Shown here piece after piece: positions 39,891 through 49,467 of a DNA stretch of 64,000 nt. Origin of the DNA: Streptomyces coacervatus (GTDB lineage Bacteria; Actinomycetota; Actinomycetes; Streptomycetales; Streptomycetaceae); NCBI RefSeq assembly GCF_029223485.1, contig NZ_JARHTP010000003.1, positions 124,001 through 188,000 on the forward strand, read 5' to 3'. A program made the translations under genes and the position numbers. Numbering within the stretch: position 1 is the first letter of the stretch; each line of letters begins with the position of its first letter. The notes beneath the pieces were generated by a model. That model worked only from the letters and a program-made list of their open reading frames with translations, made no database searches and was not told the DNA's origin.

Positions 39891-41147
39891 TCAGCCGAAG
39901 AAGTTCCGTACGTGCTCCAGTCCGTCGACCAGAGCGTCGATCTCGGCCGGCGTGGAGTACAGATAGAACGACGCTCGCGTGGTCGCAGGAATTCCGTAGC
40001 GCAGGCAGACGGGCCGCGCGCAGTGGTGGCCGACACGGACCGCGATGCCCTGCTCGTCGAGGACCTGGCCCACGTCGTGCGGGTGGATGTCGCCGAGCGT
40101 GAAGGAGATCGCCGCGCCCCGGTCCTCGGCCGTGGTCGGGCCGATGATCCGCAGGTCCGGGACCTCGGTCAGGCGCTTGACCGCGTACTCCGTCAGCGCG
40201 TGCTCATGGGCGAGGATCTTGTCCATGCCGATCGCGGACAGGTAGTCGATCGCCGCGCCCAGGCCCACCGCCTGCGCGATCGGCGGGGTGCCCGCCTCGA
40301 ACTTGTGGGGTGCCGGGGCGTAGGTCGAGGAGTGCATCGACACCGTCTCGATCATCTCGCCGCCGCCCAGGAACGGAGGCAGGTCCTCCAGGAGTTCCTG
40401 ACGGCCCCAGAGGACGCCGATGCCGGTCGGGCCGCACATCTTGTGGCCGGTGAAGGCCACGAAGTCCGCCTGCAGCGACTGGACGTCCAGCGGCATGTGC
40501 GGGGCGGCCTGCGAGGCGTCGATGCAGACCAGCGCACCGACCTCCTGGGCGCGGCGGACTATCGCCTCGACCGGGTTGACCGTGCCGAGGATGTTCGACA
40601 CCAGCACGAAGGAGACGATCTTCGTCTTCTCCGTGATGATCTCGTCGATGTTGGAGAGGTCGAGACGGCCGTCGTCGGTGAGGCCGAACCACTTCAGCTT
40701 CGCGCCCGTGCGCTGCGACAGCAGCTGCCACGGCACGATGTTGGAGTGGTGCTCCATCTCCGTGATGACGATCTCGGTCTCGTGGTCCACGCGGTAGGGC
40801 TCTTCGGCCCAACCGAGCATGTTCGCCACGAGGTTGAGCGACTCGGAGGCGTTCTTGGTGAAGATCACCTCGTCGCGGCTGGGCGCGTTGATGAACGACG
40901 CGACCTTGTCCCGCGCGCCCTCGTACAGCGCCGTGGCCTCCTCGGCGAGCACATGCACACCGCGGTGGACGTTGGCGTTGTAGCGCTCGTAGTACTCGTT
41001 CAGGGCGTCCAGCACCTGGCGCGGCTTCTGCGAGGTCGCCGCGTTGTCCAGGTACACGAGCTTCTGCCCGTCGTGGACCTGACGGTCCAGGATGGGGAAG
41101 TCCTTGCGGATCGCCTCTGTGTCGAGGAGGCCCGGCAGCTGTGTCAC
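39891..41147 (-). CDS. sufS: Cysteine desulfurase SufS
   Basis: The 418-residue PLP enzyme removes sulfur from cysteine for cluster assembly. The PLP lysine is in FTGHKMCGPTGIGVL and the catalytic Cys in RVGHHCARPVC, the group II (SufS) form. The GTG start overlaps the sufC stop by four bases. All required residues are present. Confidence 0.92.
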   Translation of the reverse strand: MTQLPGLLDTEAIRKDFPILDRQVHDGQKLVYLDNAATSQKPRQVLDALNEYYERYNANVHRGVHVLAEEATALYEGARDKVASFINAPSRDEVIFTKNASESLNLVANMLGWAEEPYRVDHETEIVITEMEHHSNIVPWQLLSQRTGAKLKWFGLTDDGRLDLSNIDEIITEKTKIVSFVLVSNILGTVNPVEAIVRRAQEVGALVCIDASQAAPHMPLDVQSLQADFVAFTGHKMCGPTGIGVLWGRQELLEDLPPFLGGGEMIETVSMHSSTYAPAPHKFEAGTPPIAQAVGLGAAIDYLSAIGMDKILAHEHALTEYAVKRLTEVPDLRIIGPTTAEDRGAAISFTLGDIHPHDVGQVLDEQGIAVRVGHHCARPVCLRYGIPATTRASFYLYSTPAEIDALVDGLEHVRNFFG

Positions 41148-41908
41148 GCGGATGCGCCGCCCTTCGTGTATGCCTCGTAGCCCTCGTCCTCCAGCTTGTC
41201 GGCGAGCTCGGCGCCGCCGGACTCGACGATGCGACCGCCGGAGAAGACGTGGACGTAGTCGGGCTTGATGTAGCGCAGGATGCGCGTGTAGTGCGTGATC
41301 AGCAGGGTGCCGACCTCGCCCGTCTCACGGACGCGGTTGACGCCCTCGGAGACGATGCGGAGCGCGTCGACGTCCAGACCGGAGTCCGTCTCGTCCAGGA
41401 TCGCGACCTTCGGCTTGAGCAGTTCGAGCTGGAGGATCTCGTGGCGCTTCTTCTCACCGCCGGAGAAGCCCTCGTTGACGTTGCGCTCGGCGAAGGCGGG
41501 GTCCATGTTGAGGCGCTCCATGGCCTCCTTGACCTCCTTCACCCAGGTACGCAGCTTGGGGGCCTCGCCGCGAATGGCGGTGGCGGAGGTGCGCAGGAAG
41601 TTGGAGACCGACACACCCGGGACCTCGACCGGGTACTGCATCGCCAGGAACAGGCCCGCGCGGGCACGCTCGTCGACGGACATCTCCAGGACGTCCTCGC
41701 CGTCGAGCAGCACGGTGCCGCCGGTGATCGTGTACTTCGGGTGGCCCGCGAGCGAGTAGGCGAGGGTCGACTTGCCGGAGCCGTTGGGGCCCATGATGGC
41801 GTGCGTCTCGCCCTGCTTCACGGTCAGGTCGACGCCCTTGAGGATCTCCTTCGTGGCGTTGTCGGCCTCGACGGTGACGCGCAGGTCTCGGATTTCAAGC
41901 GTTGCCAT
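41144..41908 (-). CDS. sufC: Fe-S assembly ATPase SufC
   Basis: The 254-residue ABC-type ATPase powers the SufBCD scaffold. Walker A is GPNGSGKST, the signature motif FSGGEKKR and Walker B VAILDETDSGLD, the D-D ending being typical for SufC. It is cytoplasmic and has no membrane partner. It follows the Rieske gene with a gap of seven bases. Confidence 0.92.
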   Translation of the reverse strand: MATLEIRDLRVTVEADNATKEILKGVDLTVKQGETHAIMGPNGSGKSTLAYSLAGHPKYTITGGTVLLDGEDVLEMSVDERARAGLFLAMQYPVEVPGVSVSNFLRTSATAIRGEAPKLRTWVKEVKEAMERLNMDPAFAERNVNEGFSGGEKKRHEILQLELLKPKVAILDETDSGLDVDALRIVSEGVNRVRETGEVGTLLITHYTRILRYIKPDYVHVFSGGRIVESGGAELADKLEDEGYEAYTKGGASA

Positions 41909-41915
41909 GGGTGCC

Positions 41916-42233
41916 TCAGGACTCCTGGTTGAGGGAGACGAGCACGTCGTCCCCTTCGATCTTTACGGGGTAAACGGGGACGGGGCGCGTCGCGGGTAGA
42001 CCGGACGGCTTGCCGGTGCGGAGGTCGAAGCTGGAGCCGTGCAGCCAGCACTCGATCTGGCAGTCCTCCACCTCGCCCTCGGAGAGCGAGACGTTCGCGT
42101 GCGAGCAGATGTCGTGGATCGCGAAGACCTCGCCCTCGGTACGGACGACCGAGACCGGCGTGCCGTCGAGTTCCACCCGCTTCGGGGTGTCCTCCTCCAG
42201 CTCGCTCAGCCCGCAGGCGCGTACGAAAGCCAT
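41916..42233 (-). CDS. Rieske [2Fe-2S] ferredoxin in the suf operon
   Basis: The 105-residue product has the Rieske ligands Cys43/His45 (CSHANVSLSEG) and Cys62/His65 (CWLHGSSFD). It is a small soluble ferredoxin of the type seen inside actinobacterial suf operons between sufD and sufC; it may provide electrons for assembly or repair, which is not established. Its ATG shares one base with the sufD stop (TGATG). Confidence 0.88.
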   Translation of the reverse strand: MAFVRACGLSELEEDTPKRVELDGTPVSVVRTEGEVFAIHDICSHANVSLSEGEVEDCQIECWLHGSSFDLRTGKPSGLPATRPVPVYPVKIEGDDVLVSLNQES

Positions 42234-43414
42234 CAGACCGTGGCCTCCAGCTCCTCGTCGATCTTCACGAGAAGGCGTTCCTGGATGTCGTCGACACCGA
42301 TCTGCTGGACCAGCTCGGCGAAGAAGCCACGGACCACCAGGCGACGGGCCTCGTCGGCCGGGATGCCGCGGGCCATCAGGTAGAAGAGCTGCTCGTCGTC
42401 GAAGCGGCCGGTCGCGCTCGCGTGGCCGGCGCCGACGATCTCGCCGGTCTCGATCTCCAGGTTCGGCACGGAGTCGACCCGGGCGCCGTCGGTCAGAACC
42501 AGGTTGCGGTTCATCTCGTACGTGTCCGTGCCCTCGGCCTTGGCCTCGATGAGGACGTCGCCGATCCACACCGCGTGGGCGGCCTCGCCCTGGAGCGCGC
42601 CCTTGTAGGCGACGTTCGACTTGCAGTGCGGGGTGTTGTGGTCGACCAGGAGGCGGTGCTCCTGGTGCTGGCCCGCGTCCGTGAAGTACAGGCCGAAGAG
42701 CTCGGCCTCGCCGCCGGTCCCGGCGTAGGCGACGCGCGGGTGCAGGCGTACGAGGTCGCCGCCGAAGGTGACCACGAACGACTTGAAGGTGGCGTCCCGC
42801 CCGATGAGGGCGTTGTGCTGGGCCACGTGCACGGCCTTGTCGTCCCAGTCCTGGACGGAGACGACGGTCAGCTTGGCGCCGTCGCCCAGGATGTAGTCGA
42901 CGTTGGCGGCGAGCACCGCGTCACCGGTGTGGTCGATGACGACGACGGCTTCGGCGAAGGCTCCGAGCTCGACGACCTGGTGGCCGTAGGCGACCCCGCC
43001 CTCGCCGTGCACGGCGATGCGGATCGGCTCGGTGAGGACCGTCTCCTTGGGGACGGTGACCACGCCGGCCTTCTCGAACGCCGAGTACGCCTGGGCGGCG
43101 ATGCGGTCCACGGGGGTGCCGGCCTTGCCGAGGCGCGGGTCGTCACGGTCCACGAGCTCGACGGTGACGCCCTCGGGGGCCTCGACGGCGACCTTCACGC
43201 CCTCGCCGGTGGCGACGGCGGTGCCGTCGTGCAGCCCGCGCAGGCGCTCCAGCGGGGTGAACCGCCACTCCTCCTCGCGGCCGTGCGGGACCGGGAAGTC
43301 CGCCACGTCGAAGGACGGGGGCGCGCTCATGCGCGTGGCGACGGTCGACTCGGCGGCCACCGCGATCTGGCCGGCGGTGGTGGACCCCACCGGAATGTTC
43401 TGAGCCTCAGCCAT
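42233..43414 (-). CDS. sufD: Fe-S assembly scaffold subunit SufD
   Basis: The 393-residue product has the SufB/SufD beta-helix core, with ILGDGAKLTVVSVQDW and ARVDSVPNLEIETGEIVGAG, and the C-terminal FYLMARGIPADEARRLVVRG that contacts SufC. It forms the SufBCD complex with the neighbouring gene products. It lies 59 bases after sufB. Confidence 0.92.
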   Translation of the reverse strand: MAEAQNIPVGSTTAGQIAVAAESTVATRMSAPPSFDVADFPVPHGREEEWRFTPLERLRGLHDGTAVATGEGVKVAVEAPEGVTVELVDRDDPRLGKAGTPVDRIAAQAYSAFEKAGVVTVPKETVLTEPIRIAVHGEGGVAYGHQVVELGAFAEAVVVIDHTGDAVLAANVDYILGDGAKLTVVSVQDWDDKAVHVAQHNALIGRDATFKSFVVTFGGDLVRLHPRVAYAGTGGEAELFGLYFTDAGQHQEHRLLVDHNTPHCKSNVAYKGALQGEAAHAVWIGDVLIEAKAEGTDTYEMNRNLVLTDGARVDSVPNLEIETGEIVGAGHASATGRFDDEQLFYLMARGIPADEARRLVVRGFFAELVQQIGVDDIQERLLVKIDEELEATV

Positions 43415-43473
43415 GGCTGTCGGTCTGCTCTCTTCCTACGTCAGAAATTGCTGGCTGCTGTCGGGGGCGGGCG

Positions 43474-44898
43474 TCAGCCGACCGCGCCTTCCATCTGCAG
43501 CTCGATCAGCCGGTTGAGCTCCAGCGCGTACTCCATCGGGAGCTCCTTGGCGATGGGCTCGACGAAGCCGCGCACGATCATCGCCATCGCCTCGAACTCG
43601 GTCATGCCCCGGCTCATCAGGTAGAAGAGCTGGTCGTCGCTGACCTTGGAGACGGTCGCCTCGTGGCCCATGGACACGTCGTCCTCGCGGACGTCCACGT
43701 AGGGGTACGTGTCGGAGCGGGAGATGGTGTCGACGAGCAGCGCGTCGCACAGCACGTTCGACTTGGAGCCGTGGGCGCCCTCGCCGATCTCGACGAGACC
43801 GCGGTAGGACGTACGACCGCCACCACGCGCCACGGACTTCGAGACGATGTTGGAGGAGGTGTTCGGCGCCATGTGGACCATCTTGGAGCCGGCGTCCTGG
43901 TGCTGCCCCTCGCCCGCGAAGGCGATGGACAGGGTCTCGCCCTTGGCGTGCTCGCCCATCAGGTAGACGGCCGGGTACTTCATGGTCACCTTGGAGCCGA
44001 TGTTGCCGTCGATCCACTCCATGGTCGCGCCCTCGTACGCCACGGCGCGCTTGGTGACCAGGTTGTAGACGTTGTTCGACCAGTTCTGGATGGTCGTGTA
44101 GCGGCAGCGGGCGCCCTTCTTCACGATGATCTCGACGACCGCGGAGTGCAGGGAGTCCGACTTGTAGATCGGGGCCGTACAGCCCTCGACGTAGTGGACG
44201 TAGGCGTCCTCGTCGACGATGATCAGCGTCCGCTCGAACTGGCCCATGTTCTCCGTGTTGATACGGAAGTAGGCCTGGAGCGGGATCTCCACGTGCACGC
44301 CCTTCGGCACGTAGATGAAGGAGCCGCCGGACCACACCGCGGTGTTCAGCGAAGCGAACTTGTTGTCGCCGACCGGGATGACCGTGCCGAAGTACTCCTT
44401 GAAGAGCTCGGGGTGCTCCTTCAGGGCGGTGTCGGTGTCCAGGAAGATGACGCCCTGCTCCTCCAGGTCCTCGCGGATCTGGTGGTAGACGACCTCGGAC
44501 TCGTACTGGGCCGCGACGCCCGCGACGAGGCGCTGCTTCTCCGCCTCCGGGATGCCGAGCTTGTCGTACGTGTTCTTGATGTCCTCGGGCAGGTCCTCCC
44601 AGGACTCCGCCTGCTTCTCCGTGGAGCGCACGAAGTACTTGATGTTGTCGAAGTCGATGCCGGAGAGGTCCGAGCCCCAGTTCGGCATGGGCTTCTTCTC
44701 GAACAGGCGCAGGCCCTTGAGACGGAGCTTGGTCATCCACTCCGGCTCGTTCTTCTTGGCGGAGATGTCCCGGACGACGTCCTCGTTGATGCCGCGCTTG
44801 GCAGAGGCACCGGCCTCGTCGGAGTCGGCCCAGCCGTATTCGTAGTTGCCCAGACCCTCGAGCTCAGGGTGGGCAGTCTCCTCGATGGGGAGCGTCAT
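43474..44898 (-). CDS. sufB: Fe-S assembly scaffold subunit SufB
   Basis: The 474-residue scaffold subunit is highly conserved. Visible marks are [57 protein letters not shown], a Cys in [14 protein letters not shown], and the C-terminal [20 protein letters not shown]. There is no intein insertion, unlike many mycobacterial SufB genes. The ATG overlaps the sufR stop by four bases. Confidence 0.93.
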   Translation of the reverse strand: MTLPIEETAHPELEGLGNYEYGWADSDEAGASAKRGINEDVVRDISAKKNEPEWMTKLRLKGLRLFEKKPMPNWGSDLSGIDFDNIKYFVRSTEKQAESWEDLPEDIKNTYDKLGIPEAEKQRLVAGVAAQYESEVVYHQIREDLEEQGVIFLDTDTALKEHPELFKEYFGTVIPVGDNKFASLNTAVWSGGSFIYVPKGVHVEIPLQAYFRINTENMGQFERTLIIVDEDAYVHYVEGCTAPIYKSDSLHSAVVEIIVKKGARCRYTTIQNWSNNVYNLVTKRAVAYEGATMEWIDGNIGSKVTMKYPAVYLMGEHAKGETLSIAFAGEGQHQDAGSKMVHMAPNTSSNIVSKSVARGGGRTSYRGLVEIGEGAHGSKSNVLCDALLVDTISRSDTYPYVDVREDDVSMGHEATVSKVSDDQLFYLMSRGMTEFEAMAMIVRGFVEPIAKELPMEYALELNRLIELQMEGAVG

Positions 44899-45647
44899 GC
44901 TGGGTTCCTCCCGGCGGTGCTTGCAGTTGCGTGATGAGTGGCTTGGGAAATCTTTGGGATGAACGTCGTGCAGACGCCGTCGCCGTGCGCGATGGTCGCC
45001 AGCCGCTGGACGTGTGTGCCGAGCAGCTGGGAGAAGATCTCGGTCTCCGCCTCGCACAGCTGCGGGAACTTCTCCGCGACATGGGCCACCGGGCAGTGGT
45101 GCTGGCAGAGCTGCTCACCTTTTTGCGGGAGGGGGGCGCTGCGCGCCGTAGCAGCGTACCCGTCCGCGCTCAGCGCCTTGGCCAGGGCTTCGGTGCGCTC
45201 CTCGGGGGCGGCGGCCTCGATCGCCTTGCGGTAGGCGGCGGCCTGCTCGGCGATCCTCGCGCGCGCGAAGGCGACGACCGCCTCGTCCCCGCCGAAGCGC
45301 TCCGAGATCCAGCGCAGGGCGTCCGCGGCGAGCTTGTCGTACGACTGGTCGAAGGCGTCGCGGCCGCAGTCGGTGAGCGCGAAGACCTTGGCGGGACGGC
45401 CGCGCGTCCGCGCGCCGTACACACGCTGCTCCCGGGCCTCCACGACGTCGTCGGCGACCAGTGCGTCCAGATGACGTCGTACGGCCGCGGGGGTGAGCCC
45501 CAGCCGTCCGGCCAGCTCGGTGACGGTCGACGGCCCGTGGTCCAGGATGGACCGCGCGACCCGGTTCCGCGTCGAACGCTCACCGGTCGCGTGCTCTTCC
45601 TGGTGCACCCCCTGGGGGGTCTCCAGAGCCTCGCCGACGTTTTTCAC
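44895..45647 (-). CDS. sufR: Fe-S-sensing repressor SufR
   Basis: The 250-residue product has a winged helix (about 28-85, [20 protein letters not shown]) and a C-terminal cluster-binding region with Cys181, Cys185, Cys198 and Cys226 ([20 protein letters not shown]). SufR with a cluster represses suf and releases on oxidative stress or iron shortage. It leads the operon and is coupled to sufB. I chose GTG 45647 ([12 protein letters not shown]); no ribosome site is visible, and the operator-like palindrome abuts the start, so the message may be leaderless. Confidence 0.9.
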   Translation of the reverse strand: MKNVGEALETPQGVHQEEHATGERSTRNRVARSILDHGPSTVTELAGRLGLTPAAVRRHLDALVADDVVEAREQRVYGARTRGRPAKVFALTDCGRDAFDQSYDKLAADALRWISERFGGDEAVVAFARARIAEQAAAYRKAIEAAAPEERTEALAKALSADGYAATARSAPLPQKGEQLCQHHCPVAHVAEKFPQLCEAETEIFSQLLGTHVQRLATIAHGDGVCTTFIPKISQATHHATASTAGRNPA

Positions 45648-45660
45648 AACGCCATTGTTG
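45647..45660. promoter_or_regulatory. Candidate SufR operator
   Basis: CAAC-gccatt-GTTG is a perfect 4-6-4 inverted repeat abutting the sufR start codon. It equals the CAAC-N6-GTTG motif that I recall being reported for SufR in a Streptomyces species. Binding here would block the start of the suf transcript. Confidence 0.6.
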
Positions 45661-45719
45661 CGTAATTCCTCAGGGCCGGGCAAGCCGCGTTCCACCCACC
45701 GGACGGTGCCCTGCGTCAC

Positions 45720-45738
45720 TTAGGCACACCTAACCTGA
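45720..45738. promoter_or_regulatory. Candidate iron box (DmdR/IdeR type)
   Basis: TTAGGCACACCTAACCTGA matches the 19-base IdeR consensus TTAGGTTAGGCTAACCTAA at 13 positions, including both outer TTAGG and CTAACCT blocks. It lies about 75-90 bases upstream of sufR and about 80 bases upstream of the AAC(3)-type gene. Confidence 0.45.
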
Positions 45739-45818
45739 CCTGCGAAAACGATCTTTGATCGATCAGACGGGGCCAATTCGGTGGCGCCGCCGGACGCCTT
45801 CCGGAACACTCCCGGACC

Positions 45819-46667
45819 ATGCCGACACCCCCTCCGACCGGCCCTCTTGTCACTCGCGACACGGTCGCCACACAACTGCACAGGCTGGGCGTCGAGCCCG
45901 GCGAGATCCTCCTCGTGCACTCCTCGCTCAGCAGCCTCGGGTGGGTCTGCGGAGGCCCCGTCGCGGTCGTCCAGGGACTGCTCGACGCGCTCGGGCCGAA
46001 GGGCACGCTGGTCGTCCCGACCCAGACCGGCGATCTCTCGGACCCGGCGGTGTGGGGGAACCCGCCGGTGCCCGAGGAGTGGTGGGAGCGGATACGGGTC
46101 GCCATGCCCGCCTACGACCCGCTGGTCACGCCGTCGCGCGGGGTCGGCGTGCTCCCGGAGACCGTGCGCACCTGGCCGGGCGCCCGGCGCAGCGCCCACC
46201 CGCAGACGTCCTTCGCGGCACTCGGCCCGCGCGCGGCGGAGATCGTCGACGGCCACGCGCCCGACTGCCGGCTCGGCGAGCGCAGCCCGCTGGCGCGGCT
46301 GGAGTCCCTGGGCGCCCGGGTGCTTCTGCTGGGCGCCGGCTACGACAGCTGCACCAGCTTCCACCTGGCCGAGTACCGCATACCGTCGCCGCTCGTGAAG
46401 GTGGGGCGGCCCGGCCCGGTGGGCTGGGAGGTGGTGACCGAGGTGTCGATCAGCTCCGAACGGTTCGAGGAGCTGGGGTACGACTTCGAGCGGGACCGCC
46501 CCGTCGTACGCGGCGCGGTGGGCGCGGCCGACGCCCGGCTCTTTCCCGTGGCGGACGCGGTGGCGTATGCGGAGCGGTGGCTGGCGCTGCACCGGTCCCG
46601 GGAGGAGGAACTGCCCCTGAGTGGAGATCCTGCACCCGCCGGTCCGGGCCGCCGACCCCGTACCTAG
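45819..46667 (+). CDS. Aminoglycoside N(3)-acetyltransferase family protein
   Basis: The 282-residue product matches the AAC(3) family throughout: LLVHSSLSSLGWVCGG, LGPKGTLVVPTQTG, PSRGVGVLPETVRTWPGA, RSAHPQTSFAALGPRA and GYDSCTSFHLAEYR. These enzymes acetylate 2-deoxystreptamine aminoglycosides with acetyl-CoA; chromosomal Streptomyces copies may serve other amines or act as silent resistance genes. No biosynthetic cluster is nearby, so its natural substrate is open. Confidence 0.85.
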   Translation: MPTPPPTGPLVTRDTVATQLHRLGVEPGEILLVHSSLSSLGWVCGGPVAVVQGLLDALGPKGTLVVPTQTGDLSDPAVWGNPPVPEEWWERIRVAMPAYDPLVTPSRGVGVLPETVRTWPGARRSAHPQTSFAALGPRAAEIVDGHAPDCRLGERSPLARLESLGARVLLLGAGYDSCTSFHLAEYRIPSPLVKVGRPGPVGWEVVTEVSISSERFEELGYDFERDRPVVRGAVGAADARLFPVADAVAYAERWLALHRSREEELPLSGDPAPAGPGRRPRT

Positions 46668-46678
46668 ACTCTGGACCC

Positions 46679-47602
46679 ATGCGAAGTGAGCCCGTGGTCC
46701 AGGTTCAGGCCCTGGTTAAGCGGTACGGCACCAAAACCGCTGTGGACGGCCTCGACCTGGTGGCCAGGGCGGGCGTGACCGCCGTACTCGGCCCGAACGG
46801 CGCGGGCAAGACAACCACCGTCGAGACCTGCGAGGGCTACCGTCGGCCGGACTCCGGCACGGTGCGCGTCCTCGGCCTCGACCCGGTGCGGCAGGCCCGC
46901 CGGCTGCATCCGCGTATCGGCGTGATGCTGCAGTCCGGCGGCGTCTACTCGGGCGCGCGGGCGGACGAGATGCTGCGGCACGTGGCGAAACTGCACGCCA
47001 ATCCTCTGGACGTGGACGCCCTGATCGAGCGGCTCGGCCTCGGCTCTTGCGGCCGTACGACCTACCGCCGTCTCTCCGGCGGCCAGCAGCAGCGCCTGGC
47101 CCTCGCCATGGCCGTCGTCGGACGCCCGGAACTGGTGTTCCTGGACGAGCCGACCGCCGGCCTCGACCCGCAGGCCCGCCACGCCACCTGGGACCTGGTC
47201 CGCGACCTGCGCAACGACGGCGTCTCGGTCATCCTCACCACGCACTACATGGACGAGGCCGAGCAGCTCGCCGACGATGTCGCGATCATCGACGCCGGCC
47301 GGGTCATCGCCCAGGGCTCCCCGGAGGAGCTGTGCCGCGGCGGCGCCGAGAACACGCTGCGCTTCACCGGCCGCCCCGGCCTGGACGTGGGCTCCCTCCT
47401 CAAGGCGCTCCCCGCGGACTGCTCGGCGGCGGAGCTGACACCGGGCTCGTACCGGGTCGTCGGCAAGGTCGACCCGCAGCTGCTGGCGACGGTGGCGTCC
47501 TGGTGCGCCCAGCACGGGGTGATGCCGGACAGGATCTCGGTGGAGCGGCACACCCTCGAAGACGTGTTTTTGGAGCTCACAGGCAAGGAGCTGCGCTCGT
47601 GA
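46679..47602 (+). CDS. ABC exporter ATP-binding protein
   Basis: The 307-residue ATPase has Walker A GPNGAGKTTT, signature LSGGQQQRLALA, Walker B VFLDEPTAGLD and an H-loop His in TTHYMDEAEQLA. The C-terminal 80 residues are an extra domain seen in drug-type (DrrA-like) ATPases. It lies 11 bases after the AAC(3)-type gene and overlaps the permease gene by four bases, so all three may share a message. Substrate unknown. Confidence 0.88.
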   Translation: MRSEPVVQVQALVKRYGTKTAVDGLDLVARAGVTAVLGPNGAGKTTTVETCEGYRRPDSGTVRVLGLDPVRQARRLHPRIGVMLQSGGVYSGARADEMLRHVAKLHANPLDVDALIERLGLGSCGRTTYRRLSGGQQQRLALAMAVVGRPELVFLDEPTAGLDPQARHATWDLVRDLRNDGVSVILTTHYMDEAEQLADDVAIIDAGRVIAQGSPEELCRGGAENTLRFTGRPGLDVGSLLKALPADCSAAELTPGSYRVVGKVDPQLLATVASWCAQHGVMPDRISVERHTLEDVFLELTGKELRS

Positions 47603-48387
47603 CCACGGCCACCGGTACGTACTCGCCGAAGCCCGGCGCGGCGCCTCTCCCCCGCATGATCGCGGCCCAGGCCGCCCTTGAGACGAAGATGCTGCTGCGC
47701 AACGGCGAGCAGTTGCTCCTGACGGTCGTGATCCCGACCCTGCTGCTGGTCCTGTTCAGCTCGGTGGACATCGTCGACACCGGCGCGGGCAAGGCGGTCG
47801 ACTTCCTCGCCCCCGGCATCCTCGCCCTCGCCGTCATGTCCACGGCCTTCACGGGCCAGGCGATCGCCACGGGCTTCGAGCGCCGCTACGGCGTGCTGAA
47901 GCGGCTGGCGTCCTCGCCGCTCCCCCGCTGGGGCCTGATGACCGCGAAGACGGCGTCGGTGCTGGTCACGGAGGTCCTGCAGGTGATCCTGCTGACGGTG
48001 ATCGCCTTCGCGCTGGGCTGGTCACCGCACGGCGCTGGGACATTTACAAGCGTGGCGGCCGTCCTGCTCCTGCTGATCCTGGGCACGGCTGCCTTCTCGG
48101 GCCTGGGTCTGCTGATGGCGGGCACGCTGAAGGCGGAGGCGACGCTGGCCGCCGCGAACCTGGTCTTCCTGCTTCTCCTCGTGGGCGGCGGTGTGATCGT
48201 CCCGATGGACAAGTTCCCGCAGGGCGCGCAGGACGTGCTGGGGCTGCTGCCGATCTCGGCCTTGTCGGACGGGTTGCGGGACGTGCTGCAGCATGGTGCC
48301 GCGATGCCGTGGGGGGACCTGGGGATTCTGGGTGTGTGGGCGGTCGTGGGGCTTGCGGCGGCCGGCCGGTTCTTCCGCTGGGAGTAG
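47599..48387 (+). CDS. ABC-2-type exporter permease
   Basis: The 262-residue product has six hydrophobic helices and the ABC-2 pattern (LLLTVVIPTLLLVLFSSVDI, RRYGVLKRLASSPLPRWGLM, PMDKFPQGAQDVLGLLPI). It pairs with the upstream ATPase as a DrrAB-type exporter. The GTG start overlaps the ATPase stop. It ends 75 bases before ctaA. Confidence 0.85.
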   Translation: MTTATGTYSPKPGAAPLPRMIAAQAALETKMLLRNGEQLLLTVVIPTLLLVLFSSVDIVDTGAGKAVDFLAPGILALAVMSTAFTGQAIATGFERRYGVLKRLASSPLPRWGLMTAKTASVLVTEVLQVILLTVIAFALGWSPHGAGTFTSVAAVLLLLILGTAAFSGLGLLMAGTLKAEATLAAANLVFLLLLVGGGVIVPMDKFPQGAQDVLGLLPISALSDGLRDVLQHGAAMPWGDLGILGVWAVVGLAAAGRFFRWE

Positions 48388-48450
48388 CTCGCAGCGGTTG
48401 GGAGACGGTGGCGTCATGGACCCTCGTGAAAGCGTGCACAAGCGGCCGCC

Positions 48451-48456
48451 TACGAT
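48451..48456 (+). promoter_or_regulatory. Candidate -10 box giving a leaderless ctaA message
   Basis: TACGAT ends six bases before the ctaA GTG at 48463, so transcription would begin at or next to the start codon. No ribosome site is seen ahead of the GTG. Leaderless messages are frequent in Streptomyces. Confidence 0.45.
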
Positions 48457-48462
48457 GGGCGC

Positions 48463-49467
48463 GTGCCAAACGTGACCCTCGCCGACGCCCTGGCGGCCGT
48501 GCGCAACCCGCTCTCCTTCATCGCCGGACGCTGGACCCCCGAGCCCCGGACGGTCCAGCGGTCGGCCCTTTCCGCGCTCGTCATGTCGGTGGTGATCGTG
48601 GTCACCGGCGGTGCGGTGCGGCTGACCGGTTCCGGGCTCGGCTGCCCGACCTGGCCGAAGTGCACCGCCACCTCGCTCGCCCCCACGGGTGCGATGAACT
48701 TCCACAGCGCCATCGAGTTCGGCAACCGCATGCTGACGTACGTGCTGTGCGCGGCCATCGGCTGGGCGATCGTCGCCGCGCGCTCCGAGAAGCCGTACCG
48801 GCGCAGCCTGACCCGTCTGGGCTGGGCGCAGTTCTGGCTGGTCATGAGCAACGCGGTGCTGGGCGGCATCGTGGTGCTGGTCGGCCTCAACCCGTACACG
48901 GTCGCGGCGCACTTCCTGCTCGCCTCGGCGCTGATCGCGGTCGCCACCGTGATGTGGCAGCGCACCCGCGAGGGCGACGGGGCGCCCCGGCCGCTGGTCG
49001 GCAAGCCCGTGCAGCAGATGGTGTGGTTCCTGGTCGCGGCCTCCGTGCTGCTGATCGCGGTCGGCACGGTGGTCACCGGCTCAGGTCCGCACGCCGGCGA
49101 CTCCAGCGAGGTCGAGCGCATGCCGCTGGACTGGGAGACGATCAGCAAGCTGCACGCCGTACTGGCCTGGATCGTGGTCACCCTGACCTTCGCCCTGTGG
49201 TTCGTCCTCAAGGCGGTCGACGCCCCCAAGAGCCCCCTGCACCGCACCCGCGAACTCTTCCTTGTCCTGCTCTCCCAGGGCGTCATCGGCTACGTCCAGT
49301 ACTTCACCAACCTCCCCGAGGCCCTGGTCGGCCTGCACATGCTGGGCTCGGGCCTGGTGTGGATCTGGGTGCTGCGGGTGCTGCTGGCGATGCGGGAGCG
49401 GCCGGAGGCGGAGGTACAGCTGCCGGGGCCGGCTCAGTCGGGGTCAGCCGTGGGGGTCGGGGTCTGA
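48463..49467 (+). CDS. ctaA: Heme A synthase (COX15/CtaA)
   Basis: The 334-residue membrane protein has eight predicted helices and oxidises the C8 methyl of heme O to make heme A for cytochrome aa3 oxidase. The conserved Cys pair appears in GLGCPTWPKC. Heme-binding His residues are in NFHSAIEFGNR, VAAHFLLAS, KLHAVLAW and GLHMLGSG, in four helices as expected. The start is GTG. Its partner ctaB is 4.6 kb downstream on the opposite strand. Confidence 0.9.
   Translation: MPNVTLADALAAVRNPLSFIAGRWTPEPRTVQRSALSALVMSVVIVVTGGAVRLTGSGLGCPTWPKCTATSLAPTGAMNFHSAIEFGNRMLTYVLCAAIGWAIVAARSEKPYRRSLTRLGWAQFWLVMSNAVLGGIVVLVGLNPYTVAAHFLLASALIAVATVMWQRTREGDGAPRPLVGKPVQQMVWFLVAASVLLIAVGTVVTGSGPHAGDSSEVERMPLDWETISKLHAVLAWIVVTLTFALWFVLKAVDAPKSPLHRTRELFLVLLSQGVIGYVQYFTNLPEALVGLHMLGSGLVWIWVLRVLLAMRERPEAEVQLPGPAQSGSAVGVGV

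Noticed and set aside
39777..41180. Long plus-strand frame of 467 codons
   Set aside because: It is the antisense of sufS and sufU, which are unambiguous.
45819..48387. Antibiotic biosynthetic cluster around the AAC(3)-type gene and exporter
   Set aside because: No synthase, synthetase or tailoring genes are nearby; the neighbours are suf and heme A genes.
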